The notes under the pieces are model-generated. The model worked only from the letters and a program-made list of their open reading frames with translations, did no database searches and was not told the origin of the DNA. A DNA stretch of 64,000 nucleotides from Clostridium sp. Lineage in GTDB: Bacteria > Bacillota > Clostridia > Clostridiales > Clostridiaceae. The position numbers and the translations under genes were made by a program. The stretch is from the NCBI RefSeq assembly GCF_029258205.1, contig NZ_JARHZJ010000044.1:1-64000 (forward strand), written 5' to 3'. Below, in pieces: positions 24,490 to 33,771 of the stretch. Each line of letters starts with the position of its first letter. Position 1 is the stretch's first letter.

Positions 24490-24903
24490 TTAATCATCAT
24501 ATAAGACTTTTTCTAAAAATTCTACTAAATATAATTCTCCTTTTTCTTTGGTAAATTCTATTATTCTTTCCTTTTGAGCAGAGTCTAAATTATAATGATT
24601 TTTCAAGTGAAGTAAATTTTTGTTAACTGAACTATTATATAAATATTTTAAGTCAATATTTTCTTTATTTATCCTTTTAATCATTAACTCAGTATTTATT
24701 TCTTTTATTATTGCCTCTATAACACACTCTAAAGAGCAATAAGGCTCATCTATAATGAAATATCCTCCATCATTTACACTAAAGCCTTTTTCACAATTAA
24801 AACAAAAAGCATCTATACTTTCATTTTTCTCTTTAACTTCGTTTATATTAGAATCCAAATCACCATAAATTTCTTTATAATTGAATCTTAAATTTAAATC
24901 CAT
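24490..24903 (-). CDS. Hypothetical protein with a zinc-ribbon-like motif
   Basis: 137 aa, acidic. Residues about 33-63 contain FCFNCEKGFSVNDG...PYCSLECVIEA, a C-x2-C...C-x3-C arrangement resembling MYM/TRASH-type treble-clef fingers. The rest is helical and charged. Good SD GGAGGAG before ATG 24903. It stands alone between IS debris and the FUSC gene; function unknown. Confidence 0.7.
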   Translation of the reverse strand: MDLNLRFNYKEIYGDLDSNINEVKEKNESIDAFCFNCEKGFSVNDGGYFIIDEPYCSLECVIEAIIKEINTELMIKRINKENIDLKYLYNSSVNKNLLHLKNHYNLDSAQKERIIEFTKEKGELYLVEFLEKVLYDD

Positions 24904-25080
24904 CTCTACTCCTCCTTCAATTTTACCTAAAGATATAATTTAGGCAACTATTATTTATATATGAATATAAATAATTAAATATGTTGAAATTATCCAAAAA
25001 GTTAATTTTATTTTTAATATTAAAACAAAAGATTTTTCAAGTTGAATATTAAAATTATTATTATTTTATTAGTGATTATT

Positions 25081-27003
25081 TTAATTTATTATTATTCTCT
25101 TTAATGCATTTAAATTCTTTTCAATATTATAAACTCTATCTACACATTTAATTAAACAATAATTCTTGTAATTATCCTGATGCTTTATTAATTGAATGTT
25201 TTCACAGGACTTTCCTATACATTGAGAGTTATAAAAAAGCTCGTCTTTAAAACTTGTTAATTTCTTTTCAATTAAGTTTATACCTTCATTTATGTACTCA
25301 TAATCTAAATCTTCTTTATTTGAATTACTTAAAACAACTGCATAGTTTATAATTGAAGTGGTAAATTCACTATTTGAAAGCATAAAGTTCTTAATATATT
25401 TATCTTCTTTTTTATCACTATGATTTGTATGCATTTGTATTCTACCACTAATTAAATATGAGGAATAAATAATTCTTCTTAACTCCATTTCATCAAATTT
25501 TCTTCCTAGTGCTTCTCTTACTTTACTGACCATAACTACATCTAAATCAATCAATTTTTTCACCATATTTATAAGTTCAACATTATTTTTATTAGGCAAA
25601 ATAAATTTATTAGCAAATAGTACTACTATAGCTGCAATTCCTGTATATACTAATCTTAATATAACTGCTTCCCCATTATTCATAGATATGGTAGTTATAG
25701 CTAAAGCATAGCAAGTTACGTATATACTCATTGTTGCATAATCTTTAAAAGCATACATTAAAAATGTTGTAACTAAAATTATAACAAAATGCATGGTTGA
25801 TCCTTTAAAAACAGAAAATAATAAAAATGCTAGTATAACTCCTAAAATAGTTCCTCTAAACCTAGCATAAACTCTTGCTTTACTATCTTCATAAAACGGA
25901 AGAGCTAAAATAAAAATTGTCATTGGTAACCAAGACCCTTTTGGTAATGAAAATATTCTAATTACAAGGAAAGCTAATGTTACTATAATTGACATTCTTA
26001 TAGCAAATCTAAGTTTAAATTCATTAAGTTTAAAATTATATTTACTATAAACTTGAAAATAGTCCTTATTATTTTTAAAGTTTAAAAACTTCCTTAAGTT
26101 AAATCTATGATAATTCAAATGCTCTATAGATTCTGATAAATACCTTAAAACTAAACTTGTATAAAAAGTAAAATTTTTATTATGAAATTTAAATTCTTTT
26201 TCAAATTTCTCTAATTTCTCGGCACATAACTTATAATCATTAAAATTATTTTCAAGATATTTAAATAGCTTATAAAATTTTTTAAATTCCTTTTTATTTT
26301 CCTCAATTATTTCCTTTGAACTTTTTAAATCGTGTATAAGGTTATTTATATGTTGAAATGAAACTATAACTTGATAATACTTTCTTCTTCCACCCAAGTA
26401 GACAAATCTATTAAGCTCCCTACAGATATCAAAAAGCTCTATTTGTTCACTTTTAACTTTATCTATATCATCATAATAAAGATGTTTAAATTGAAAATAA
26501 ATATTTTCAAATCCACTTTTTATTAGTTGCTGAATTTTATTATCTTCTCCTTTAGGTGATGTAATCATTAGAGCTAAATAAACTATTATGTATGATATAA
26601 AAATCCCTAAAATCCTGTTAGGAATTTGATTAAACTTTACTGGAAACATTTGAAGAAAAATGAAAGCCATTAAGTAAGGAAAATAACTATCTGGATTATA
26701 TTCATCTGTAAGTAAATAAACCAGTATTATTATCCCAAAAAAATTTATTAACATCTCTAAAATGCCACTCATACTTGCAACAGATGCAAATAGACCTATA
26801 GCTAAGTGTAAAAATAATGGCTTTAAAATATTACTTTCAATTATTAAGTATGTTCTCATTCTTATAAATGTCAAAGTCATATAAGTTGCAACAATTATAT
26901 TAATATATCCAAAAAAGCTTAAATTTATCACAAGTAAGACAATTGATAAAATAGTTGGTGGTAATGCCTTTTTAAAAATTTCTTTTATATTGCTTAATTC
27001 CAA
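25081..27003 (-). CDS. FUSC-family membrane protein (aromatic-acid exporter type)
   Basis: 640 aa with two sets of membrane helices (about 10-150 and 335-475) separated and followed by long charged cytosolic segments, the classic AaeB/YccS/FUSC plan. The second membrane block SLPKGSWLPMTIFILALPF then ARFRGTILGVILAFLLF is the conserved FUSC core. It probably exports organic acids or other amphipathic compounds; the substrate is unknown. The longest frame begins with TTG at 27021, but AGAAGGGGA lies after it and points to the TTG at 27003. A HxlR regulator lies upstream on the same strand, separated by a terminator. Confidence 0.8.
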   Translation of the reverse strand: MELSNIKEIFKKALPPTILSIVLLVINLSFFGYINIIVATYMTLTFIRMRTYLIIESNILKPLFLHLAIGLFASVASMSGILEMLINFFGIIILVYLLTDEYNPDSYFPYLMAFIFLQMFPVKFNQIPNRILGIFISYIIVYLALMITSPKGEDNKIQQLIKSGFENIYFQFKHLYYDDIDKVKSEQIELFDICRELNRFVYLGGRRKYYQVIVSFQHINNLIHDLKSSKEIIEENKKEFKKFYKLFKYLENNFNDYKLCAEKLEKFEKEFKFHNKNFTFYTSLVLRYLSESIEHLNYHRFNLRKFLNFKNNKDYFQVYSKYNFKLNEFKLRFAIRMSIIVTLAFLVIRIFSLPKGSWLPMTIFILALPFYEDSKARVYARFRGTILGVILAFLLFSVFKGSTMHFVIILVTTFLMYAFKDYATMSIYVTCYALAITTISMNNGEAVILRLVYTGIAAIVVLFANKFILPNKNNVELINMVKKLIDLDVVMVSKVREALGRKFDEMELRRIIYSSYLISGRIQMHTNHSDKKEDKYIKNFMLSNSEFTTSIINYAVVLSNSNKEDLDYEYINEGINLIEKKLTSFKDELFYNSQCIGKSCENIQLIKHQDNYKNYCLIKCVDRVYNIEKNLNALKRIIIN

Positions 27004-27157
27004 TATTTCCCCTTCTTTCAAACTATTATTTAATTATTTTAAATATCTTTATATTAAATTTCATATATTTAGTTGCATTTTATCCATATTTTATTGATTA
27101 TTTAATTTATATTTAATAAATAAACTTTAAAGATTAAAATTAAATAAAAAAATAAAC

Positions 27158-27194
27158 AGTTTTAATATTCATACCTAATCTGAATATTAAAACT
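27158..27194. terminator. Strong bidirectional terminator
   Basis: Perfect 14-bp stem AGTTTTAATATTCA with its complement, T-rich on both sides; separates the HxlR gene from the FUSC gene. Confidence 0.8.
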
Positions 27195-27255
27195 ATTATT
27201 TTAAACTTTAATTTTAAACTCTATTTTAAGTAAATGTTAATTTTGCTATTATATT

Positions 27256-27582
27256 TTATTGTAATATACTTTTACCAAACCCCTCTAGAAGCCTTATTAT
27301 AGGACATAAACTTTTTCCTAGATCAGTTAAAGAATATTCAACATGTGGAGGTACTTCATTAAATTGAGTTCTTACCAAAAGTTTATTATCTATAAGATCC
27401 TTTAAAACTCTTGTTAGCATAAGACTAGATATTCCCTCAACATTCTTCTGTAATTGATTAAACCTTATACTATCATAACTATAAACTTCCCACAAAACTT
27501 TTAGTTTCCATTTACCACTTAAAACATTTAAAGCGTGTTCTATATACTTTTCATTAATATTACTTTTATTATGTTTTTTCAT
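27256..27582 (-). CDS. HxlR-family winged-helix regulator
   Basis: 108 aa. The HxlR signature is seen in HALNVLSGKWKLKVLWEVYS (about 17-36), RFNQLQKNVEGISSLMLTRVLKDL and the wing VPPHVEYSLTDLGKSL. The N-terminal Cys that makes many members redox or electrophile sensors is absent; the only Cys is near residue 94. It is divergent from the nitroreductase gene at 27877 across a 294-bp region, so it probably controls that gene. ATG 27582 has no strong SD. Confidence 0.85.
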   Translation of the reverse strand: MKKHNKSNINEKYIEHALNVLSGKWKLKVLWEVYSYDSIRFNQLQKNVEGISSLMLTRVLKDLIDNKLLVRTQFNEVPPHVEYSLTDLGKSLCPIIRLLEGFGKSILQ

Positions 27583-27804
27583 ATAGCACCGGTCCCAAAA
27601 TTTATTTTACTGCTTAATAATATCACATAATAATATTTCTTAATAGCCCATTTTATTTCTTATTTTATAAAACATTTAACAAATAATTTCTCGTTCTCTC
27701 AAGCTTATATAATTTAAATGCACTATAAATTATATAATATTAGAACTAATAAACTTAACTTTAACACTTAACTTTTTGTAAGTAACTAAACAAATATTGC
27801 GTAC

Positions 27805-27833
27805 TTGTCTTAATATTTAATTATTACTATAAT
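27805..27833 (+). promoter_or_regulatory. Promoter of the nitroreductase gene
   Basis: TTGTCT (27805-27810), 17 bp, TATAAT (27828-27833). An imperfect inverted repeat AAGTA/TACTT just upstream and over the -35 could be the HxlR operator. Confidence 0.6.
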
Positions 27834-27876
27834 TTTAATTAAATATATAATTGTTAGATAGGTAGGTTGATTTATT

Positions 27877-28695
27877 ATGATGAAAGTAGATACTAGCAAA
27901 TGTATAGGTTGTACTCTTTGCATTCAAGATTGTATAGTTAGTGACATAGAAATAATAGATGGTAAAGCCCATATAAAAAATAAAAGTTGTATAGAATGTG
28001 GACACTGTATTGCTATTTGTCCTAAGGAAGCTGTTTCTGATTTAGATTATGATATGAGTAAAATTCAAGAATATAATAAAGAAAGCTTTGATATCGATCC
28101 AGATAAGCTCTTAAATTTTATTAAATTCAGAAGAAGTACAAGACTTTTCCAAAACAAAGATGTTGAAGATGAAAAGCTAAAAAAAATAATAGAAGCGGGA
28201 AGATTTACTCAAACAGGTAGTAATATGCAAAATGTTTCTTATGTGGTTGTAAAAGATAAAATTCAAGAGCTTAGAAAAATAGTAGTTGAAACATTAAAAT
28301 CTCTAGGTGAAAACTTATTAAATAAAGCAACTACTCCTGAAAATATAAAAAGATATTGTTATATGTGGATTAAAATGTATAATGATTTCTTAGAAGATCC
28401 AAATGGTGAAGATAAACTATTCTTTAAAGCTCCTGTGCTTATAATTATTAAATCAGAATCTACTGTAAATGCTTCTCTTGCCGCATCTAATATGGAGCTT
28501 ATGACTAATGCTTTAGGACTTGGAACATATTTTAGTGGATTTTTACAAAGAGCATCTGAAGTAAATCCTAAAATAAATGAATTCTTAGGTCTAAAAGAGA
28601 ATGAATCATTAGTAAACTGTATGGTTATTGGTTATCCTAAAGTTAAATATAAAAGAACTGTACCAAGAAAAGAAGCTAACATAGCTTGGATGTAA
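27877..28695 (+). CDS. Nitroreductase with N-terminal 2x[4Fe-4S] ferredoxin domain
   Basis: 272 aa. Two clusters are bound by CIGCTLCIQDC (about 9-19) and CIECGHCIAICP (about 38-49). From about 75 a nitroreductase domain follows with the FMN-binding RRSTRLFQNKDVEDEKL, GRFTQTGSNMQNV and a C-terminal VMVIGYPKVKYKRTVPRKEANI. Such fused enzymes use low-potential ferredoxin-type electrons to reduce nitro compounds, quinones or flavins in anaerobes. The adjacent divergent HxlR gene suggests induction by the substrate or redox stress. ATG at 27877 is followed directly by a second ATG; TAGGTAGG lies 10 nt upstream. Confidence 0.9.
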   Translation: MMKVDTSKCIGCTLCIQDCIVSDIEIIDGKAHIKNKSCIECGHCIAICPKEAVSDLDYDMSKIQEYNKESFDIDPDKLLNFIKFRRSTRLFQNKDVEDEKLKKIIEAGRFTQTGSNMQNVSYVVVKDKIQELRKIVVETLKSLGENLLNKATTPENIKRYCYMWIKMYNDFLEDPNGEDKLFFKAPVLIIIKSESTVNASLAASNMELMTNALGLGTYFSGFLQRASEVNPKINEFLGLKENESLVNCMVIGYPKVKYKRTVPRKEANIAWM

Positions 28696-28758
28696 TTATA
28701 CAATAAAGGATCTATATTAAAATTTTATTTAAAAATTCAATATTTTTTAAGATAAATT

Positions 28759-28802
28759 AAAAGAGACTTTATGATTTAAATATAATCATAAAATCTCTTT
28801 TA
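28759..28802. terminator. Bidirectional terminator
   Basis: AAAAGAGA-C-TTTATGATT paired with AATCATAAA-A-TCTCTTTT, between convergent genes. Confidence 0.8.
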
Positions 28803-28877
28803 TATTTTAATAAAATTTATATATTATAACCTAATATATAATCGTAATAAAATACTATTAAAAATTCCAATATTAAA

Positions 28878-29453
28878 TTAAGATAGTTTCATTTCTCCAT
28901 CTATAAAAATAACTTGTGATTGTTGAACCCTATTAATTCTCTTTATTGATATTTTATTTCTTTCAAGTTCCTTTATTATAGGATATTTCCTTGCTAAAAC
29001 ATTAAATGCATCTATTTCATCTAATGCTAGTACAATGGCAGATTTAAAAGGAATTATTTTGCTATCATTAAAGTTTAAAACTATATTAAATAACTCTTTA
29101 GGAGTTGAAATTATCCTTTTATGCTCTGAAAGCAATCTACTTACTCCTGAAAAATCATTCGCTTGTATAAGCTCATTCAACTTAATTTTTTGTTCATCTG
29201 AAAGAGTAACAACATAGTCTAACATATTTTCGCCTTGTTTAATTGGTGTAGGTATTGGATTTAAAAGTTCTCCTTGGTCATCCACTTCATTATTTTCTTT
29301 ATTTTTTTCAGACTCTTCTAATTCAGCTTCTAAATCAAAACCATATGCTACAGCGTCATTTTTATCAAAAGTAACATTTTCTACATTCCCTTCTTCATTT
29401 ACAGCAACTTCTACAGCACTCTTTTCTTCTTCATTTTTATTAAAAAAATTCAT
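28878..29453 (-). CDS. Hypothetical protein, 191 aa
   Basis: The first ~75 residues are very acidic and low in complexity (ELEESEKNKENNEVDDQGEL), so probably disordered. The C-terminal 110 residues are a compact alpha/beta unit (MLDYVVTLSDEQKIKLNELI, FNDSKIIPFKSAIVLALDEID). A remote likeness to SseB-type or stress proteins cannot be confirmed. SD AGGAGG before ATG 29453. Monocistronic between terminators. Confidence 0.7.
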   Translation of the reverse strand: MNFFNKNEEEKSAVEVAVNEEGNVENVTFDKNDAVAYGFDLEAELEESEKNKENNEVDDQGELLNPIPTPIKQGENMLDYVVTLSDEQKIKLNELIQANDFSGVSRLLSEHKRIISTPKELFNIVLNFNDSKIIPFKSAIVLALDEIDAFNVLARKYPIIKELERNKISIKRINRVQQSQVIFIDGEMKLS

Positions 29454-29550
29454 CTTGAATTCCTCCTAATTCTAATTTTTATCCATCAAGTAAAATAAAA
29501 CTTTAACTTATTATATCATTTTTTTTATTATTTTTTCTCTAAAAAATAAT

Positions 29551-29581
29551 AAAAAAAGCAAGTAAAATCACTTGCTTTTTT
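29551..29581. terminator. Bidirectional terminator
   Basis: AAAAAAAGCAAGT/ACTTGCTTTTTT with a 6-nt loop. Confidence 0.75.
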
Positions 29582-29637
29582 ATATTGAAATTTTTCTCAA
29601 TTTATATATACCTAAATTTATTTTATATATGTTTGAT

Positions 29638-29830
29638 TTATTTTTCTTTAAAAAACCAATAAGAATTTAATTCAGAAATTTGAGTTATAGCACCTTTAGG
29701 AAGCAGCTTTATCGTATTATAAACATTCATAAAATCTCCAACGCCTATTACTAAACTTATAAATCAAAATGCAAATAAATTTCCTGAGATAAACTCTATA
29801 TCAATTAGTATAAAATTCCATATTATAAGG
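29638..29830 (-). pseudogene. C-terminal remnant of a DUF3267 (putative zincin peptidase) gene
   Basis: The minus strand reads SGNLFAF-stop-FISLVIGVGDFMNVYNTIK then LLPKGAITQISELNSYWFF, ending TAA at 29638-29640. This follows the C-terminal end of DUF3267 membrane proteins (GxGDxxNxYxxxxxPKGAxxQ...SYW). An in-frame TGA at 29764-29766 and loss of the N-terminal HExxH region show it is dead. Confidence 0.55.
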
Positions 29831-29945
29831 TGTAAAAAACTCAAATATCACATTTTAGAAAACGTTCAAAAATATGAATCTTTTCTTTGTTCTAGCTGTA
29901 TTAGACGTAACTAAAGCTAATCTTTACTTAATAGAATAGCACATT

Positions 29946-30164
29946 TCAACATCTGCATTTTTTTGAGAAATATTCATGTAGTAATATACTAAATAATATT
30001 AAAATAATTCCTAAAATGTTTATAAAATCTCTTACTCCCAAAAATCTAATTATTTTTATACTAAGAAAAATAACTATAAGCAAAAATATTACAACTGGTA
30101 TTAAAAATCTTCTAGTTTGTTTAGCTAATCCCTCAGCTGATTCTGGCTCTTGAAAGTAAATCAC
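29946..30164 (-). CDS. Small two-span membrane protein, doubtful
   Basis: A 72-codon frame opens with GTG at 30164 but has no SD. The product has a polar N-terminus (PESAEGLAKQTRRF), two hydrophobic segments (about 20-40 and 46-62) and ends KKCRC. It may be a true small membrane protein with a poor start, or the tail of a decayed gene like its neighbour at 29638. Confidence 0.35.
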   Translation of the reverse strand: MIYFQEPESAEGLAKQTRRFLIPVVIFLLIVIFLSIKIIRFLGVRDFINILGIILILFSILLHEYFSKKCRC

Positions 30165-30258
30165 GCCAATTAAAATTTATTAAAGTTAATCCTCGGATTA
30201 ATATCTAATCATAGAAAATCATATATATAAATATATAATTTAAAACTCATACTTATTA

Positions 30259-30301
30259 AGGGTTCTCATTTTAAAATCTCCTTCTATTTTAAGAGAACCC
30301 T
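30259..30301 (+). terminator. Terminator-like hairpin
   Basis: AGGGTTCTC-A-TTTTAAAAT pairs with ATTTTAAGAGAACCCT, then ACTTTTTAA. No gene on the plus strand ends here, so it may terminate an unannotated transcript. Confidence 0.55.
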
Positions 30302-30843
30302 ACTTTTTAATTGATTTATTTTATTTAATATATCTAAATTTATAATTTGAAAGGAGGATTAATGCTAAAGTTTATATTTAATTGTAAACTTTACATATTT
30401 AATTGTGAATATTAAAATCTATGAAATTGAAAGCTTTAAGGATTTAAACTTATTTTGGAATATGTTCTATGATTGTATAAACTATATTTTTGAAATAAGT
30501 CATCCCTGTAAAAAAACATTTTAATACTATGAACTCTTTTGGAAAAACAATAGTTTTGCTGACACTAATATTTTTTTCTAAGATGGAAAGACCTTATTAA
30601 TAAAAAACTAAACTCCTAATAAATACTTTATAAATTTTTAAATTATTTCATCTAAATTGTATAGGAATCTAAAACTATGTCTATAATTTTTAATGAAGAT
30701 ATAAAAATTATATATTTTAAATTTTAAAATCAAATAATTTATATTTTATCAATAGCTAACTTTCAAAATAGTGTCCATTTTATATAAATATTTAAAATTT
30801 ATATAGATATTTAAAATAACACAACTACAAACTATAGTTAATT

Positions 30844-30900
30844 AAATGTGTAGCTATAATACTCTCCTCTAATTTTTTTTTGAAAATTAGCTACACATTT
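30844..30900. other. Orphan 13-bp hairpin with CU-rich and U-rich loop
   Basis: AAATGTGTAGCTA pairs with TAGCTACACATTT. The 31-nt loop contains CTCTCCTCT followed by a run of nine T on the plus strand. Could be part of a small RNA or a relic of a mobile palindrome. Confidence 0.45.
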
Positions 30901-31138
30901 ATTTTATAAGCTAAATTATGGATTCAATCCATTTTACATAATTACATAGAGTTTATAATAGAATAAACTATTTAAATAAAAAGGAACTAAAGAACATTAT
31001 ATTTAAGTAATTCTATTAATATAGTATCTAAAAATTACTTAAAGCAAAATAACAAAAGTATACATGTAATAAACTAAAGACCCCTATAATATTATCCCCT
31101 AAAATCTCCTTTAAACTAATCTAAATCTTAATCAAAAT

Positions 31139-31180
31139 AAAAAGCATAAACCTACAAATTTGACTTAGGTCTTGCTTTTT
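31139..31180. terminator. Imperfect terminator hairpin
   Basis: AAAAAGCA...ACCT with AGGT...TTGCTTTTT; T runs on both strands. Possibly the hcp terminator (minus strand, 213 nt after the stop). Confidence 0.45.
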
Positions 31181-31192
31181 AAAATCACTCTT

Positions 31193-31226
31193 AATAAGAG
31201 AAAGTTAATTCTTTCTCTTATTTTTT
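31193..31226 (+). terminator. Orphan terminator
   Basis: AATAAGAGAAAG/CTTTCTCTTATTTTTT: perfect stem with the T run on the plus strand, although no plus-strand gene is seen upstream. Confidence 0.6.
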
Positions 31227-31392
31227 AATGTTTACTTTAAACTAGTATTAATTTTACATAAAGCTATTTGCTTATCTTAATAATTCCTTTTGAACTTCTT
31301 TTGCTATTATAACTAAGAAGCCATATCAAATTTTTTTATATAAATTAATAAAACCAATTTATTCCTTTTCGATATAACTTCTTAATATTTTA

Positions 31393-33048
31393 TTATAAAT
31401 TTTGTCTTAAACAACTTTTAAGGTCTTCATCTGGAGTACTTATTGGCTTAATATCAAAGTTATCTACTAAATATTGAAGTACATTTGGTGATAAAAAAGC
31501 AGGTAATGATGGTCCTAAATATATTCCTCTTATCCCAAGAGCTAATAGTGCCAATAAATCAGCCACGGCTTTTTGTTCATACCATGAAAGTATTATGCTA
31601 AGAGGCAATGAATTTACATTAGTATCAAAAGCATCAGCTAAGGCTGTTGCTATTTTAACTGCTGAATACAAGTCATTACATTGTCCTATATCTAATAATC
31701 TTGGTAATCCTGCAACCTCCCCAAACTCTAATTTATTAAATCTATATTTTCCACAAGCCAAAGTTAAAATTATACAATCCTTAGGTACTAATTTTGCAAA
31801 GTCTGTATAATAACTTCTTCCAGCTCTTGCTCCATCACATCCTCCTATTACAAAGAAATGTTTTATCTTTCCATCATTAACTGCAGAAACTATTTTTTCT
31901 GCATTGCTTAAAGTAGCCTGATGTCCAAATCCAACTAAAATTTCTTTATCTTCTTCATCCTTATCATATCCACCAAGTTCAAGTGCCTTGTTTATAATCT
32001 CTGAAAAATCTTTATTTCCATATTCATCGGCTTTTATATGTTTTATTCCTTCCCAACCAACTACACTAGTACTATATATTCTATCCTTATAACTTTCCCT
32101 TGGTTGCATTAGACAATTTGTTGTCATTAAAATACATCCTGGAATGTCATCAAATTCCTTCTGTTGGTTTTGCCATGCAGATCCAAAATTCCCAACCAAA
32201 TGCTTATATTTTTTTAATCCATCATACCCATGAGCTGGTAACATCTCACCATGTGTATATATATTTATTCCTTTTCCTTCACTCTGCTCTAAAAGCATTT
32301 CTAAATCTCTTAAATCATGTCCTGATACTATTATAAAAGGTCCTTTTTTTAAAGTTACATTTACCTTATGAGGAGTTGGATTTTTATATTTATTTGTATT
32401 AGCATAATCTAATAACTTCATTACTGCAATAGCTATATTTCCAGTTTTCATAGTTAATTCTATTAACTCTTCTAAACTTAGTTTATCATTAGTGGTGGCT
32501 TCTAAAGCTTTAAAATAAAAATTATCTACTTCCTTGTCTACAAAATTAATAAATCTAGCTTGATGTCCATATGCTGCTATTCCTTTTAATCCGTATAAAA
32601 TTGTTGATCTTAAAGATCTTATATCCTGATCTAAGCTATCATCATACATTATTCCAGCTTTAATAGCATCTTTTAACATCTCATCTTTACTCTCACTTAA
32701 ATTATATGTAGCGTGCTCTGGATATTCTCCTTTTGGAGCAGTCTTTCTAAGTTTTTCTTTTATCTTTTGAGATTTTTTCAAAAGATTAATATGAACTTCT
32801 GGATCAAAGTTTACATTGGTTAAGGTTGTAAATAGCCCATTTTCTACAAACTTCACCACTTCTTGATCAATATCTCCTCCTTTGTCAATGATTTTCTTTG
32901 CATAACATGATATCCCCTTCAATTGATAAATTAATAAATCCTGAAGATTTGCTATTTCTGGAGTCTTACCACAAACCCCTCTTTTAGTACATCCCTTTCC
33001 CCCAACTGTTTGCTCACATTGATAACAAAACATTAATGAATTTTCCAA
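31393..33048 (-). CDS. hcp: Hybrid cluster protein (hydroxylamine reductase)
   Basis: 551 aa, the usual size of class I/II prismane proteins. The N-terminal cubane cluster ligands are seen in MFCYQCEQTVGGKGCTKRGVCGK (Cys 8, 11, 20, 26). Ligands of the hybrid Fe-S-O cluster are recognisable in GHDLRDLE, HGEMLPAHGY, TNCLMQP, GGCDGARAG, TLACGKYRFN and the C-terminal ALGIRGIYLGPSLPAF. Hcp reduces NO or hydroxylamine and protects against nitrosative stress in anaerobes. It is monocistronic. The start is TTG at 33048, 7 nt after GGAGG; the next Met (residue 6) would also keep all Cys ligands. Confidence 0.95.
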   Translation of the reverse strand: MENSLMFCYQCEQTVGGKGCTKRGVCGKTPEIANLQDLLIYQLKGISCYAKKIIDKGGDIDQEVVKFVENGLFTTLTNVNFDPEVHINLLKKSQKIKEKLRKTAPKGEYPEHATYNLSESKDEMLKDAIKAGIMYDDSLDQDIRSLRSTILYGLKGIAAYGHQARFINFVDKEVDNFYFKALEATTNDKLSLEELIELTMKTGNIAIAVMKLLDYANTNKYKNPTPHKVNVTLKKGPFIIVSGHDLRDLEMLLEQSEGKGINIYTHGEMLPAHGYDGLKKYKHLVGNFGSAWQNQQKEFDDIPGCILMTTNCLMQPRESYKDRIYSTSVVGWEGIKHIKADEYGNKDFSEIINKALELGGYDKDEEDKEILVGFGHQATLSNAEKIVSAVNDGKIKHFFVIGGCDGARAGRSYYTDFAKLVPKDCIILTLACGKYRFNKLEFGEVAGLPRLLDIGQCNDLYSAVKIATALADAFDTNVNSLPLSIILSWYEQKAVADLLALLALGIRGIYLGPSLPAFLSPNVLQYLVDNFDIKPISTPDEDLKSCLRQNL

Positions 33049-33689
33049 TTTAATTCCTCCTTTAAATTTTGTTTAGTATAATTAATATAAAAATTAAATT
33101 ATTGTATTCATAAAAAAATAAATCCTTTCATGGATATTATTTCTTAATATAATTAAACCTATACATTTTATTAATTATTCAAATTATATTTTTAATGACT
33201 CAATATTTTGATACAGTTACATTCACAAAAACCTAAAAATTACATATAGATAATTATATAGGTTTATACATAAACATCTCATTACTTTTTTACAGTATGA
33301 TTTTATATAGAAACTTTTTTACTATCCACATCTCCTTTATTTAAATTCCATCCAAATTTACTTAAACATCAAATTCACTTTAATAAAAATTATGTATAAA
33401 CTTATATTGCTATTTTAGTAACCTCATTTCAAAACTAATTTTTCAATTAATTTATTTTACTAATTATGTGAGAATATATTTCTCACTTTTTTTATTTTCA
33501 TTTCAAATAAAATATATTTAAAACTTTTAAACTAATAAACTACCAACTTCTATATTTATTATCTAATAACTTAATTTTGTATTTTATTCTTTTAAAATAG
33601 AAATTGAAGTTAATACCAGTATTTTACTAGTAAATCAATTTCTAAATGAGTTATTTTACTCTAATAGAAGTATTCTATATAAAAATCAA
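33049..33689. other. Gene-free interval upstream of hcp and feo
   Basis: No plausible gene. It contains a lone half copy of the dispersed repeat, TATTTTGATACAG (33204-33216), and one orphan terminator (33468-33493). The hcp promoter must lie in its left part; no clear NO- or redox-regulator site was recognised. Confidence 0.4.
33468..33493 (+). terminator. Orphan terminator
   Basis: GTGAGAA/TTCTCAC with a 5-nt loop and seven T on the plus strand, with no plus-strand gene before it. Confidence 0.5.
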
Positions 33690-33739
33690 TTGAAATTAAT
33701 TATCAAATTCCTTATAATAACAATTGATATTGATTATCA
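33690..33739 (+). promoter_or_regulatory. feo promoter with two Fur boxes
   Basis: TTGAAA (33690-33695), 17 bp, TATAAT (33713-33718). A Fur box TGAAATTAATTATCA (33691-33705) overlaps the -35 and a second, TGATATTGATTATCA (33725-33739), covers the transcription start. They match the 7-1-7 consensus TGATAATnATTATCA with two and one mismatches. Confidence 0.85.
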
Positions 33740-33771
33740 TTTGTTTCTTAGATATGTAAAGAGGTGACAAA

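Larger units (their letters stand above)
30165..31392. other. Gene-free 1.2-kb interval rich in hairpins
   Basis: It holds a 16-bp palindrome TTAATCC-TC-GGATTAA (30186-30201, operator-like), four hairpins listed separately, and near 30362 an AAAGGAGG followed by a 17-codon frame (MLKFIFNCKLYIFNCEY). A shifted frame continues MNIKIYEIESFKDLNLFWNM from GTG near 30402 for 39 codons, which suggests a decayed gene of about 180 bp. No known RNA family was recognised. Confidence 0.4.

Noticed and set aside
30362-30520. Short frames of 17 and 39 codons after AAAGGAGG
   Set aside because: The better SD leads to a 17-codon frame only, and the second frame is shifted; more likely a decayed gene than two peptides.
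33725-33739. Fur box considered as a PerR box
   Set aside because: The two families have related sites, but the position in front of feoAAB makes Fur much more likely.
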